Shown in pieces: positions 35,736 to 46,280 of a stretch of DNA of 64,000 nt; the stretch's first letter is position 1; every line of letters starts with the position of its first letter. The stretch is from Thiopseudomonas denitrificans (GTDB taxonomy: Bacteria > Pseudomonadota > Gammaproteobacteria > Pseudomonadales > Pseudomonadaceae): contig NZ_LNJZ01000006.1 of NCBI RefSeq assembly GCF_002866065.1, positions 1 through 64,000 of the forward strand. The letters run 5' to 3'. The notes beneath the pieces were generated by a model, which ran no database searches, had not been told where the DNA came from, and saw only the letters and a list, made by a program, of their open reading frames with translations. Made by a program: the position numbers and the translations under genes.

Positions 35736-36245
35736 ATGAAAACCCTGGAACAACAACTGGCCGGCTACGCTGCCTATCACCGTGACCGGCGCAACATCCT
35801 CACGCACTTCGTCGGCATTCCCATGATCGTGCTGGCGGTGGCCATCCTGCTGTCACGTCCGGGCATGCAGAGCGGCGGCCTGTGACTGTCTCCTGCCCTG
35901 CTGACGGGCATGATCGCGGCGGTATATTACCTGTTGCTGGATCTGCGTTACGGAGTGCTTATGGCTGTCACCCTGGCTGTAACCCTGTGGCTCGCTGCAC
36001 AGGCCGCCCAGTTATCGACATCCGGCTGGCTGGGCTGGGGTCTGGCGTTGTTTGTCATCGGCTGGGTGATCCAGTTCATCGGCCATCATTACGAGGGGCG
36101 CAAGCCGGCGTTTCTCGATGACATCATGGGGCTGGCCATCGGCCCGCTGTTTGTCGCCGCCGAGCTGGGCTTTCTGCTCGGCTGGCGCAAGGATCTGGCG
36201 GACCGGATCGACCGCCACTTCAAGGTTGAAACTCTTCCTCAGTAA
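35736..36245 (+). pseudogene. DUF962/Mpo1-like membrane protein interrupted by in-frame TGA
   Basis: ATG 35736 (AAGGA upstream) opens MKTLEQQLAGYAAYHRDRRN, the start of the DUF962/YGL010w family. At codon 50 (35883-35885) there is a TGA where, from memory, relatives have tryptophan in GGLWLSP. The same frame then continues LSPALLTGMIAAVYY... to the normal C-terminus at 36245. The whole gene would be 169 codons with several membrane helices. Yeast Mpo1 is a 2-hydroxy fatty acid dioxygenase. A point mutation TGG to TGA, readthrough, or a sequencing error are the options. Downstream reinitiation at 35910 would lose the N-terminal His motif. Confidence 0.75.
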
Positions 36246-36790
36246 TCATCAAAGGCCGGATACTGGCTGGCGGGATCATCACCGGTTTTCCCGTCAGCCA
36301 TGTCGTTTTCATCAGCCCGCAGGCGGATCGCCGTGATGCGCGGACGCTCGCCGGCATCAAACCAGTGGCGGATACCGGCCGGCAACGCCAGCAGGTCGCC
36401 CTTTTCGCACATCAACGCGTATACCTGTTCATCCACCCGCAGATGGAACAGACCGCGCCCGGCCACCAGCAGCCAGGCCTGCGCTTCCCCGGTGCGCTCG
36501 GCAAGCAGGGCGGCGCGCTGCGCATCCCGCACTTTCTGTGGCTGGCTTTCGTCCTGCCGGAACACATCAGCCAGCACGTAGCCGTGCAGCTCGCGCAACC
36601 GCCCGATTTCACCCTGGCAGGCAGTCAGCACCTGGTCAACGGGTGTCTCCGCAGTCACCGACGGGGCCGGCTCACGACGTTCGAAAGCGACGCCGATGGC
36701 GGCCAGCTCACGGGCAATATCCTCGTGATGGTTCAGCAGCTTCGTCGGCTGCCGGGTGTTGCTGCTATGAAATACACACAGATGACTCAT
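36239..36790 (-). CDS. acireductone dioxygenase-like cupin lacking most metal ligands
   Basis: A 183-aa protein aligned over its length with ARD (MtnD): SHLCVFHSSNTRQPTKLLNHHEDIA, VAGRGLFHLRVDEQVYALMCEKGDL, PAGIRHWFDAGERP. In ARD the metal is held by HxHxxxE plus a later His. Here the first motif reads ERTGEAQ (98-104), so two His and the Glu are replaced by E98, T100 and Q104, and only H142 remains. Catalysis as ARD is therefore unlikely. Gene order aroC-MFS-ARD is as in Pseudomonas, but mtnB and mtnC are missing nearby. Its start overlaps the MFS gene's end by about 26 nt. Confidence 0.75.
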   Translation of the reverse strand: MSHLCVFHSSNTRQPTKLLNHHEDIARELAAIGVAFERREPAPSVTAETPVDQVLTACQGEIGRLRELHGYVLADVFRQDESQPQKVRDAQRAALLAERTGEAQAWLLVAGRGLFHLRVDEQVYALMCEKGDLLALPAGIRHWFDAGERPRITAIRLRADENDMADGKTGDDPASQYPAFDDY

Positions 36791-37928
36791 GCTGTTCCCT
36801 TCTCAGACCAAAAAACAGGATAACGCCGGCCAGTGCTGCCGCCGCACTGGCCACGGTAAAGGTGGTGGCCGGCCCCGCCGGCTGCCACAGGTAACCGGCA
36901 TAGAGGGCACCCACCGCCGCGCCGACACCGGACAGGGAGACATACAGCGCCTGTCCCATGCCCTGCCGGCCGACCGGAAACTGCTGCTGCACAAACTGCA
37001 TGGCACCGGTATGGAAGCTGCCAAAGGTAGCCGCATGCAGCAGCTGGATCAAGAGCAGCCAGATGATCTGGTCGGCCAGATGGCCCAGCATCAGCCAGCG
37101 TAGCGCCGCCAGGGCAAAGCTGGCCAGCAGCACCTGGCGCACGCTGAAGCGCAGCAGGATACGCGGCATCAGCAAAAACAGCACGATTTCCGCCAACACG
37201 CCCAGCGACCACAGCCAGCCGGTGACCGTACGGCTATAGCCCAGCTCGCCCAGGTAGATCGACAAAAAGCTGTAGTAAGGACCGTGAGATACCTGCATGA
37301 GCATCACGCCCAGATAAAAAATCCAGACCGGCCGGCGTTGCAGGATGGTCCTGATGCCGTCTCCTGCGGCATGGGTGCGCCGGCTGTACTCTCCTGCTGT
37401 TGCCGGCACCAGCATGCTGCTGGCCAATATGCCGAGCATGATCAGGCACACCAGCAGCGGGTAGCCGCCCAGCCCGTAAAGGTCGAAGCTCCAGCCCATC
37501 AGCACCACGGTGACGATGAAGCCGACCGAGCCCCAGACGCGAATCTTGCTGTAGCGCTCCGGCTGGTGCCTGAGATGGGTGAAGGTCAGCACCTCGAACT
37601 GCGGCAGGATGGCATGCCAGAAAAATGCGTGCAGCAGCATGACCAGCACCAGCCAGCCATAGTCCTGACGAATGAAGATCAGCGCGAAACCGGCCAGCGT
37701 CAGCAGCGCGCCCCAGCGCACGATCAGCAGCCGCCGGCCGGTACGGTCGCCCAGCCAGCCCCACAGATTGGGTGCCAGGCAGCGCATCAGCATCGGCAGC
37801 GCCAGCAATTCGCCGATCCGGGCCGGTGAAAAGCCCAGGTATTCCAGATACAGCGGCATGAAGGGTGCCACCGCACCCAGCAAAGCAAAGTAGAAGAAAT
37901 AGAAATTGGATAGTCGCCAGTACGGCAT
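36765..37928 (-). CDS. MFS transporter (HcaT/phenylpropionate-type family)
   Basis: About 387 aa with 12 hydrophobic helices, MPYWRLSNFYFFYFALLGAVAPFMPLYL at the start and GWLGDRTGRR as the loop 2-3 MFS motif. It resembles the MFS_1-like/HcaT subgroup found beside aroC in Pseudomonas. I prefer the ATG at 37928; a TTG at 37937 is possible. The substrate is unknown. It is transcribed with the ARD-like gene, which it overlaps. Confidence 0.78.
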   Translation of the reverse strand: MPYWRLSNFYFFYFALLGAVAPFMPLYLEYLGFSPARIGELLALPMLMRCLAPNLWGWLGDRTGRRLLIVRWGALLTLAGFALIFIRQDYGWLVLVMLLHAFFWHAILPQFEVLTFTHLRHQPERYSKIRVWGSVGFIVTVVLMGWSFDLYGLGGYPLLVCLIMLGILASSMLVPATAGEYSRRTHAAGDGIRTILQRRPVWIFYLGVMLMQVSHGPYYSFLSIYLGELGYSRTVTGWLWSLGVLAEIVLFLLMPRILLRFSVRQVLLASFALAALRWLMLGHLADQIIWLLLIQLLHAATFGSFHTGAMQFVQQQFPVGRQGMGQALYVSLSGVGAAVGALYAGYLWQPAGPATTFTVASAAAALAGVILFFGLRREQHESSVCIS

Positions 37929-37958
37929 GGTGCTCAATGTCCGATTAAAGCGATTAAA

Positions 37959-38039
37959 GGGGTCAGGTACATTTAGTCCGCGGATTAAATGTACCTGACC
38001 CCTCTAATTGATACCGATTTTGTTCGAATAAATTCGAAC
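37959..38039. repeat. 44-bp palindrome followed by a GTTCGAAT palindrome
   Basis: GGGGTCAGGTACATTTA (37959-37975) is exactly complemented by 37986-38002 around GTCCGCGGAT. A second palindrome, GTTCGAATAAATTCGAAC (38022-38039), directly abuts the aroC stop codon. Both lie in the 110-bp gap between aroC and the MFS gene. Confidence 0.8.
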
Positions 38040-39131
38040 CTACAACTGCGGCAGCACCGGCGTGGACACCTGCACATCGGCATTCTGCGCACGGTGACGC
38101 AAGCAGTGATCCATCAGCACCAGCGCCATCATCGCCTCGGCAATCGGCGTGGCGCGGATGCCGACACAGGGGTCATGACGGCCCTTGGTGATCATCTCGA
38201 CCGGTTCGCCATCCACGGTGATGGTGCGGCCCGGTACGGTGATGCTGGAGGTGGGTTTGAGGGCAATATGCGCGACAATCGGCTGGCCGGAGGAAATGCC
38301 GCCGAGGATACCGCCGGCATGGTTGCTCAAAAAACCTTCCGGGGTCATCTCGTCACGGTGCTCGGTACCGCGCTGGGTCACGCTGGCAAAGCCGTCGCCG
38401 ATCTCAACACCCTTGACCGCGTTGATGCTCATCAGCGCATGGGCCAGCTCGGCATCCAGGCGATCAAAGACCGGCTCACCCAGCCCGGGCATCACCCCTT
38501 CGGCGACCACGGTGATTTTCGCTCCGACCGAGTCCTGATCACGGCGCAGCTGGTCCATATAGGCTTCCAGCTCGGGTACCTTGCCTGCGCAAGGGCTGAA
38601 GAAGGCGTTATTGTGTACTTCGTCCCAGCTTTCGAAGGGAATCCCGATCGGGCCCAGCTGGCTCATGTAACCGCGCACCTGGATACCCTGCGTGGCCAGC
38701 CACTTCTTGGCAATGGCACCGGCCGCGACACGCATGGCGGTTTCCCGCGCCGAACTGCGGCCGCCACCACGATAGTCGCGCAGGCCGTATTTATGGTGAT
38801 AGCCATAGTCGGCATGGGCCGGACGGAACAGGTCCTTGATCGCGGAATAGTCCTTGGAGCGCTGATCGGTGTTGCGAATCAGCAGGCCGATCGGGCAGCC
38901 GGTGGTGATACCTTCGAACACGCCGGACAGGATTTCCACCTCGTCCGCTTCCTGGCGCTGGGTGGTGTGGCGGCTGGTGCCGGGTTTGCGCCGGTCCAGA
39001 TCCTGCTGCAGGTCTTCAGCAGCCAAAGGCAGGCCGGGCGGGCAACCGTCAACAATCGCCATCAGCCCCGGGCCATGGCTTTCGCCTGCAGTGGTCACGG
39101 TAAAAAGTTTGCCAAAGGTATTGCCCGACAT
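38040..39131 (-). CDS. aroC: chorismate synthase
   Basis: A 363-aa protein beginning [23 protein letters not shown], the chorismate synthase signature. Further motifs are [19 protein letters not shown] and GGISSGQPI. It converts EPSP to chorismate using reduced FMN, the last shared step of aromatic amino-acid synthesis. It is upstream of the MFS transporter gene on the same strand, but the palindromes between them may end or process the transcript. Confidence 0.96.
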   Translation of the reverse strand: MSGNTFGKLFTVTTAGESHGPGLMAIVDGCPPGLPLAAEDLQQDLDRRKPGTSRHTTQRQEADEVEILSGVFEGITTGCPIGLLIRNTDQRSKDYSAIKDLFRPAHADYGYHHKYGLRDYRGGGRSSARETAMRVAAGAIAKKWLATQGIQVRGYMSQLGPIGIPFESWDEVHNNAFFSPCAGKVPELEAYMDQLRRDQDSVGAKITVVAEGVMPGLGEPVFDRLDAELAHALMSINAVKGVEIGDGFASVTQRGTEHRDEMTPEGFLSNHAGGILGGISSGQPIVAHIALKPTSSITVPGRTITVDGEPVEMITKGRHDPCVGIRATPIAEAMMALVLMDHCLRHRAQNADVQVSTPVLPQL

Positions 39132-39262
39132 TGCCCTGCTCCGCTTACGACTGTAAAAGCGCAGAGTATAACGGCAAAGGACCGCACGGGTAAGCGGCTC
39201 AACCCGCAGGCGGGGATTAAATCATCCCGACGGGAGCAAGCGCTGTCCACTCAGGCCATTAT

Positions 39263-40697
<1,435 letters not shown>

Positions 40698-40766
40698 TGT
40701 TTTTGCCTTGCGGTGGGGGATTGTGGTCCGGCTTTGCCGGACTGCTGCCGTCCTGCTTCTCCGTAG

Positions 40767-40887
40767 GTTCGAATTTATTCGAACAAAAACGCCACCGTCT
40801 TGCGTAAAACGTGCGAATAAATTCGCACCTACAGGATACTTGCTGTGTGAATGAATTCGCACCTACAGCTGTGCGAATTCATTCGCA
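40767..40887. repeat. cluster of four GTxCGAAT palindromes
   Basis: GTTCGAATTTATTCGAAC (40767-40784), GTGCGAATAAATTCGCAC (40811-40828), GTGTGAATGAATTCGCAC (40845-40862) and TGCGAATTCATTCGCA (40872-40887). Several carry the CTAC or GTAG flank. They fill the purB-roxA gap. Confidence 0.8.
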
Positions 40888-40931
40888 GGATGCTTCCTGC
40901 CATCCCCACCCATTTCAAAAACCGGTCCAAT

Positions 40932-42098
40932 ATGAACATCCCGATTCTCGGTAACATCAGTGTAGAAGAATTTCTGCGCGATTACTGGCAGAAAAAGCCC
41001 CTGCTGATCCGCCAGGCGATTCCGGACTTTGTCAGCCCCGTTGACGGTGACGAGCTGGCCGGGCTATCGCTGGAGAGCGAAGTCGAGTCCCGCATCATTC
41101 TCGAGCACGGCGACGAGCCCTGGGAGCTGCATCATGGTCCGTTCACCGAGCAGACCTATGCCGAGCTGCCGGAAAGCCACTGGACCCTGCTGGTGCAGGC
41201 GGTCGACCAGTTCGTGCCGGAAGTGGCCGACTACCTGAAAGACTTCGAGTTTCTGCCGCGCTGGCGCATTGATGACCTGATGATCAGCTATGCAACACCC
41301 GGCGGCGGTGTCGGTCCGCATTTCGACAACTATGATGTGTTCCTGCTGCAGGCCGAGGGCCGCCGTGAATGGAAGGTCGGCCAGCTGTGCGACAGCAACA
41401 GCCCGCTGCTGCCCCACCCCGACCTGCGCATTCTCGACGGCTTCGATACCAGCGACAGCTGGGTACTGGAACCCGGCGACATGCTCTACCTGCCGCCACG
41501 GCTGGCCCACTGGGGTACCGCGCTGGATAACTGCATGACCTGGTCGATCGGCTTTCGTGCGCCGTCTACCGCTGAAGTGATCACCCACTACACCGATTTT
41601 GTCGCCCGCTTTCTGACCAGCGAAGACCGCTATGGCGATGCCGGCATGACGCCGCTGCAGGACCCGAACGAGATCCGCCGCGAGGACATCGAGCGCGTAC
41701 GCCAGCTGCTGCGCGAACAGCTGGACGACGACAACCTGCTGTTGAGCTGGTTCGGCCAGCACATGACCGAGCCGCGCTATCCCGAGTTTCTGCAAGGTCA
41801 TGAACTGGGCGAATCCACGCTGGTCGAATTCCTCCAGGACGGCGGTGCCCTCGTGCGCAGTCCGGCAGCCCGACTGGCCTGGAGCCAGCTGGAGCTGGAC
41901 GGCGAGCCGGCCATTCTGCTGTTTTCCTGTGGTAGCAGTCGGCCATTCCCTGAACATTTAGTCGGATTTATCCAGTACCTTTGTAGCCAGGACCTTCTGA
42001 CTATGGATAATCTACAACCCTGGCTGGATCGTGACGAAGCCGTCACCCTCCTGTGTGAACTGGTCAAACAAGGCAGTCTGGAGTGTATGGATGAGTAA
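40932..42098 (+). CDS. ribosomal protein L16 arginine hydroxylase (JmjC/cupin, RoxA/YcfD-like)
   Basis: A 388-aa protein from ATG 40932. The 2-oxoglutarate/Fe(II) JmjC fold has GPHFDNYDVF (H130, D132) and the distal RLAHWGTA (H193), and the long C-terminal dimer/wHTH region of the YcfD family follows. YcfD hydroxylates an arginine of ribosomal protein L16. The upstream in-frame extension is palindrome-encoded and rejected. Its end overlaps the next gene by 8 nt, so the two are coupled. Confidence 0.85.
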   Translation: MNIPILGNISVEEFLRDYWQKKPLLIRQAIPDFVSPVDGDELAGLSLESEVESRIILEHGDEPWELHHGPFTEQTYAELPESHWTLLVQAVDQFVPEVADYLKDFEFLPRWRIDDLMISYATPGGGVGPHFDNYDVFLLQAEGRREWKVGQLCDSNSPLLPHPDLRILDGFDTSDSWVLEPGDMLYLPPRLAHWGTALDNCMTWSIGFRAPSTAEVITHYTDFVARFLTSEDRYGDAGMTPLQDPNEIRREDIERVRQLLREQLDDDNLLLSWFGQHMTEPRYPEFLQGHELGESTLVEFLQDGGALVRSPAARLAWSQLELDGEPAILLFSCGSSRPFPEHLVGFIQYLCSQDLLTMDNLQPWLDRDEAVTLLCELVKQGSLECMDE

Positions 42099-42516
42099 CA
42101 TCGAAGTGCGTATTGCCGACTGGCACAAAGACAATGCTGATCTGCGCCGCATCCGTGAACGGGTCTTCATCGACGAGCAGGGGGTCACTCCCGAGCAGGA
42201 ATGGGACAGCCAGGATGCCGGTGCCATCCATTTCCTCGCCGAAGAAGACGACTTTGCCATGGGTACCGCCCGCCTGCTGCCGGACGGCTGCATTGGCCGG
42301 GTATCGGTACTCAAGGAGTGGCGCGGCCTCAACGTGGGCGAGGCGCTGATGCAGGCGGCAATTGCCGAGGCGGAGCGCCGTGGCCTGCAACAGCAAACCC
42401 TGACCGCCCAGGTACATGCCGCCCGTTTTTATGAGCGTCTGGGCTTCAGGGCGGTCAGCGACGAGTTCATCGAAGCCGGCATCCCCCACATCGATATGCT
42501 CAGAACCAGCGAATAA
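42091..42516 (+). CDS. GNAT family N-acetyltransferase
   Basis: A 141-aa protein (VRIADWHKDNADLRRIRERVFIDEQG, then VSVLKEWRGLNVGEALMQAAIAEAERRG, the acetyl-CoA pyrophosphate loop, and AARFYERLGFRAVSDEFIEAGIPHIDM). It is the ElaA/YjcF-like group. The acceptor is unknown. The ATG lies within the end of the L16 hydroxylase gene, and the next gene follows after 2 nt. Confidence 0.85.
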   Translation: MSNIEVRIADWHKDNADLRRIRERVFIDEQGVTPEQEWDSQDAGAIHFLAEEDDFAMGTARLLPDGCIGRVSVLKEWRGLNVGEALMQAAIAEAERRGLQQQTLTAQVHAARFYERLGFRAVSDEFIEAGIPHIDMLRTSE

Positions 42517-42518
42517 CC

Positions 42519-43121
42519 ATGAAACGGCCGGATCGAGAGGTCAACCCGCACGATGACGCCGATACGGCCATCGAGTTTGTCTCGCCCGGCAAATACAGCA
42601 TCAACAACCCGCAGGCCAGGACTCGCGGCGCAGAGGGGCCACCAGCCACTACCCGGATGCTGCACAGTCAGGACGAAATCCGCCAGCATAGCCAGCAGTT
42701 GCTGCAACAGGCCCGTCATGTGGTGCGCATCTACTCGCCCGACCTGGAACCCTGGCTCTACAGCAACGACCCGATGGTTGAACAATGCAAGGATTTCCTG
42801 CTGCGCCAGGAATCCGGCCGCTTGCTCATCCTGCTGCATGACAGCCGCCGCCTGCTGGCTGAAAGCCACAGGCTGCTACCGCTGATCGAGCGTCTGAGCA
42901 GCCGCGCACAGATACGCCTGATCCATCCCGAGCACGAAGTGCATCCCGATCGATGGCTGTCGGCTGACGAACACAGCCTGCTGTTACGTAAAACTTCCGC
43001 TCCTTTTCAGGGTCAGTTGTTTTGTGGCCAGCCCGCCAGGGTCCGCCCCCACATCGAACAGTTCGAAGCCATGTGGGCCGTATCACGTACCGATATCAAC
43101 CTGCGCCGGATGACGTTATGA
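42519..43121 (+). CDS. conserved hypothetical protein (phospholipase D-like segment)
   Basis: A 200-aa hydrophilic protein with a disordered N-terminus (about 45 aa) and a domain starting MLHSQDEIRQHSQQLLQQARHVVRIYSPDLEPWLY. Similar segments occur fused to or beside GNAT proteins in Pseudomonas. The layout recalls a PLD-like fold without catalytic HKD motifs. Function is unknown. It is tightly packed in the roxA-GNAT unit, and its TGA overlaps the ATG of the next gene (ATGA). Confidence 0.65.
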   Translation: MKRPDREVNPHDDADTAIEFVSPGKYSINNPQARTRGAEGPPATTRMLHSQDEIRQHSQQLLQQARHVVRIYSPDLEPWLYSNDPMVEQCKDFLLRQESGRLLILLHDSRRLLAESHRLLPLIERLSSRAQIRLIHPEHEVHPDRWLSADEHSLLLRKTSAPFQGQLFCGQPARVRPHIEQFEAMWAVSRTDINLRRMTL

Positions 43122-43930
43122 CCACCCTGCTCCGTTTTTTCCTGTGTGCACTACTGCTGACCAGCCCGCTGGTACATGCCGACATGCGCGTTATCCAGCT
43201 GCAACACCGCATGGACAGTGAAATGATCCAGCTGCTGCAACCCATGCTCAACCCATGGGAAGGGATTGCCGGCAACGGCCAGCAGCTGATCCTGCGTGCC
43301 GAAAGTGAGCGCCTGGACGAGTTGGAGCAGCTGATTGCCAGTCTCGATACGCCGCTGCGGCGCGTACTGATCACTCTCGACGACAGTGGCGGACACATCA
43401 GCAGCGAGCGCGGCATCGATATCAGTGCCCGCGCCAGTGGCCGACACGGAGAGGTGGTAATCGGTGATGACGGTAACCGGGGCAACCGTGTCGATATCCG
43501 CCATTACAGCACCACCGGCAACAACAGTGGCCTGCGCAGCATACAGACCCTGGAAGGCAGCGCCGCCTTCATCCAGACCGGCCAGCAGATACCGCAGCAG
43601 CAATGGAGCCGCGACCAGTACGGCCGGCCGCTAATGCAGACCGTGCAACGCCAGCTGACCCAGGGCTTCTATGTCACGCCCAGCATTCAGGGCAACCGTG
43701 TCACCCTCGAACTGAGCACGCAAAATGACCGCCTTTCCCGCCAGGACTCACGCATTGTCGAACAAAACAGCCTGTCCACCCGCATCGGCGGCCAGCTGGG
43801 CGAGTGGATCGAGATCGGCGGCCTCAGTCAGAGCAGCCAGCATGACAGCTCCGGCATTCTGTCCGGCAGTAAATCATACTCTACTGAAAACAATAGCTTG
43901 CGCATCAAAGTACAGCTGCTGGATGAATAA
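43118..43930 (+). CDS. secretin-like periplasmic protein (Secretin_N/NolW-type)
   Basis: A 270-aa protein with signal peptide MTTLLRFFLCALLLTSPLVHA, then a short secretin N-domain (MRVIQLQHRMDSEMIQLLQPML, ANGQQL-like, RLDELEQLIASLDTPLRRV) and a beta-rich region with FIQTGQQIP and QGFYVTPSIQGNRVTLEL, as in secretin channel domains. It is too short for a complete secretin and no type II or pilus genes are near. It ends the roxA-GNAT-unknown unit upstream of aceA. Role unknown. Confidence 0.7.
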   Translation: MTTLLRFFLCALLLTSPLVHADMRVIQLQHRMDSEMIQLLQPMLNPWEGIAGNGQQLILRAESERLDELEQLIASLDTPLRRVLITLDDSGGHISSERGIDISARASGRHGEVVIGDDGNRGNRVDIRHYSTTGNNSGLRSIQTLEGSAAFIQTGQQIPQQQWSRDQYGRPLMQTVQRQLTQGFYVTPSIQGNRVTLELSTQNDRLSRQDSRIVEQNSLSTRIGGQLGEWIEIGGLSQSSQHDSSGILSGSKSYSTENNSLRIKVQLLDE

Positions 43931-43932
43931 GC

Positions 43933-43956
43933 CTCCCCGCGCCGGGGTCTTTTTTG
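43933..43956 (+). terminator. intrinsic terminator after the secretin-like gene
   Basis: CCCCG CGC CGGGG hairpin followed by TC and a six-T run, directly after the stop codon. Confidence 0.75.
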
Positions 43957-44342
43957 TAGTGCCATAAAAAAAACACTACAAATAAATTTGACGAACGCTC
44001 CACGAAGGCGCATCATACGACCCGCTCCCGCTAGCCAGAGGTGTCGAACCTCCGGGTTTTTCAGGCGAACGTCCCCGAAAACCCGTGCTGCAGGCATCCA
44101 CAAGATGATTTGCACGAGGTTACGACTGGAACGTTGTTGTCCTGAGGGACGGGGAAGCGCCTGCATACGTCCGGCTTTACAAAGCCATCGACCGGTTGTC
44201 CTACAGACGGCCGCCCGCCTCCGCAACAACTTTTCCGTCGTCACTTTTCTGCCATAGCGGCGCGAGCATACCCATTTACATCCAGTGATAGCAGGTTGTG
44301 TGGGCCACGGCCCGACGCACCATACTCTATGAAGGATTGACC
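43953..44342 (+). promoter_or_regulatory. long leader and regulatory region of aceA
   Basis: About 390 bp without a gene. TTTGTAGTG (43953-43961) and CACTACAAA (43974-43982) form an inverted repeat that could be an operator. TTGACG at 43988 with CATCAT 17 bp on is a weak promoter candidate. CGGGTTTTTC (44053-44062) and GAAAACCCG (44077-44085) form a hairpin in the leader. No known riboswitch was recognised. Confidence 0.4.
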
Positions 44343-45944
44343 ATGTCATATCAGAACGAAATCAAGGCCATTGCTGCCGTAGTTAACAATGCCGGCAGCA
44401 GCTGGAGCGCAATCAACCCTGAGTTTGCCGCGCGCATGCGCTACCAGAACCGCTTCAAGACCGGTCTGGATATCGCCAAGTACACCGCAGACATCATGCG
44501 CAAGGACATGGCCGAGTACGACGCTGATCCATCCAAGTACACCCAGTCCCTGGGTTGCTGGCACGGTTTCATCGGCCAGCAGAAGCTGATCGCCATCAAA
44601 AAGCACCTGAAGACCACCAACAAGCGCTACCTGTACCTGTCCGGCTGGATGGTTGCCGCCCTGCGCTCCGAGTTCGGTCCTCTGCCCGACCAGTCCATGC
44701 ACGAGAAGAACTCCGTTGCCGCCCTGATCGAAGAGCTGTACACCTTCCTGCGCCAGGCCGACACCCGCGAACTGGACCTGCTGTTCACCGCTCTGGACAA
44801 GGCCCGCAAGGCCGGCGACAAGGCTGAAGAAGCCAAGCTGCTGGACCAGATCGAAAACTTCGAAACCCACGTTGTGCCCATCATTGCCGACATCGACGCC
44901 GGTTTCGGTAACGAAGAGGCCACCTACCTGATGGCCAAGCAGATGATCGAAGCCGGTGCCTGTGCCCTGCAGATCGAGAACCAGGTTTCCGACGAGAAGC
45001 AGTGTGGCCACCAGGACGGTAAAGTGACCGTTCCTCACGCCGACTTCATCGCCAAGCTGAACGCCCTGCGTTACGCTTTCCTGGAGCTGGGTGTTGACAA
45101 CGGCATCATCGTTGCCCGTACCGACTCCCTGGGTGCCGGCCTGACCAAGCAGATCGCCGTAACCAACGAGCCGGGCGACCTGGGCGACCAGTACAACAGC
45201 TTCCTGGCTGGTGAGTACATCAACAGCGCCGACGACATTGCCAACGGTGACGTGGTCATCAAGGCCAACGGCAAACTGCTCAAGCCTGCCCGTCTGGCCA
45301 GCGGCCTGTTCCAGTTCCGCGAAGGCACCGGTATCGACCGCGTTGTCCTGGACTGCGTAACTTCCCTGAAAAACGGTGCCGACCTGCTGTGGATCGAAAC
45401 CGAGAAGCCACACGTTGGCCAGATCAAGGAAATGGTTGACGCCATCCGCAAGGAAGTTCCAGACGCCAAGCTGGTGTACAACAACAGCCCAAGCTTCAAC
45501 TGGACCCTGAACTTCCGTCAGCAAGTGTTCGACGACTGGGCAGCAGCCGGCAAGGACGTATCCAAATACAACCGCGACCGCCTGATGAGCGCCGACTACG
45601 ACGACACCGAGCTGTGTGACGAAGCCGACGCACGCATCCAGAGCTTCCAGAAGGATGCCTCTCGCGAAGCCGGTATCTTCCACCACCTGATCACTCTGCC
45701 GACCTACCACACTGCCGCACTGTCTACCGACAACCTGGCAAAAGGCTACTTCGGCGAGCAAGGCATGCTGGCTTACGTTGCTGGCGTGCAGCGCAAAGAG
45801 ATCCGCGAAGGTATCGCTTGCGTACGTCACCAGAACATGGCCGGTTCCGACATCGGTGATACTCACAAAGAGTACTTCTCCGGTGACGCTGCCCTGAAGG
45901 CCAGCGGTGAGGACAACACCATGAACCAGTTCGACAACGTCTAA
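44343..45944 (+). CDS. aceA: isocitrate lyase
   Basis: A 533-aa enzyme, the longer Pseudomonas-type isocitrate lyase. The catalytic motif is KQCGH (219-223) with IADIDAGFGNEEATYLMAKQMIEAGACALQIENQ before it. It splits isocitrate to glyoxylate and succinate in the glyoxylate shunt. AAGGA lies before ATG 44343. Its codons are strongly biased to C-ending preferred ones, suggesting high expression. Malate synthase is not in the window. Confidence 0.96.
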   Translation: MSYQNEIKAIAAVVNNAGSSWSAINPEFAARMRYQNRFKTGLDIAKYTADIMRKDMAEYDADPSKYTQSLGCWHGFIGQQKLIAIKKHLKTTNKRYLYLSGWMVAALRSEFGPLPDQSMHEKNSVAALIEELYTFLRQADTRELDLLFTALDKARKAGDKAEEAKLLDQIENFETHVVPIIADIDAGFGNEEATYLMAKQMIEAGACALQIENQVSDEKQCGHQDGKVTVPHADFIAKLNALRYAFLELGVDNGIIVARTDSLGAGLTKQIAVTNEPGDLGDQYNSFLAGEYINSADDIANGDVVIKANGKLLKPARLASGLFQFREGTGIDRVVLDCVTSLKNGADLLWIETEKPHVGQIKEMVDAIRKEVPDAKLVYNNSPSFNWTLNFRQQVFDDWAAAGKDVSKYNRDRLMSADYDDTELCDEADARIQSFQKDASREAGIFHHLITLPTYHTAALSTDNLAKGYFGEQGMLAYVAGVQRKEIREGIACVRHQNMAGSDIGDTHKEYFSGDAALKASGEDNTMNQFDNV

Positions 45945-45970
45945 GTTGTTGACGGTTCCTGAGTGACCCG

Positions 45971-46000
45971 AAAAACCCCGGCTCCGGCCGGGGTTTTTTA
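45971..46000. terminator. intrinsic terminator of aceA
   Basis: AAAAACCCCGG...CCGGGGTTTTTT, a strong bidirectional hairpin 26 bp after the stop codon. Confidence 0.9.
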
Positions 46001-46079
46001 TTGTCTGTCGAAAGCCGGGCCACCAAGCCCTGCATGCCGGATCAAGGCGGCGATGCTGAATTAACCCGAACACCTGTAG

Positions 46080-46097
46080 GTGCGAATTTATTCGCAC
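46080..46097. repeat. GTGCGAATTTATTCGCAC palindrome
   Basis: A perfect 18-bp palindrome with GTAG flank, of the family also found at 12211-12329, 38022 and 40767-40887. The 46098-46278 stretch around and after it has no gene. Confidence 0.75.
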
Positions 46098-46280
46098 AAA
46101 AGATTCTCGGTCACACGTCATGCAAGAAAGCCTTGCACAGACTCTTTGCGTGAGGGGTCTCGCCCCGGACAGGTGTTGATGTTTTTCTCAGGGGCAAGCC
46201 CCTTCGTACAGGAGCTGCCATAGTGGTGGGCCCGGCTGAAGCTACAAATACACGTACGGACGTGATTGTGGTCACATATT

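Noticed and set aside
44346-46121. 591-codon open frame opposite aceA
   Set aside because: It is caused by the strong C-ending codon bias of aceA and has no family features.
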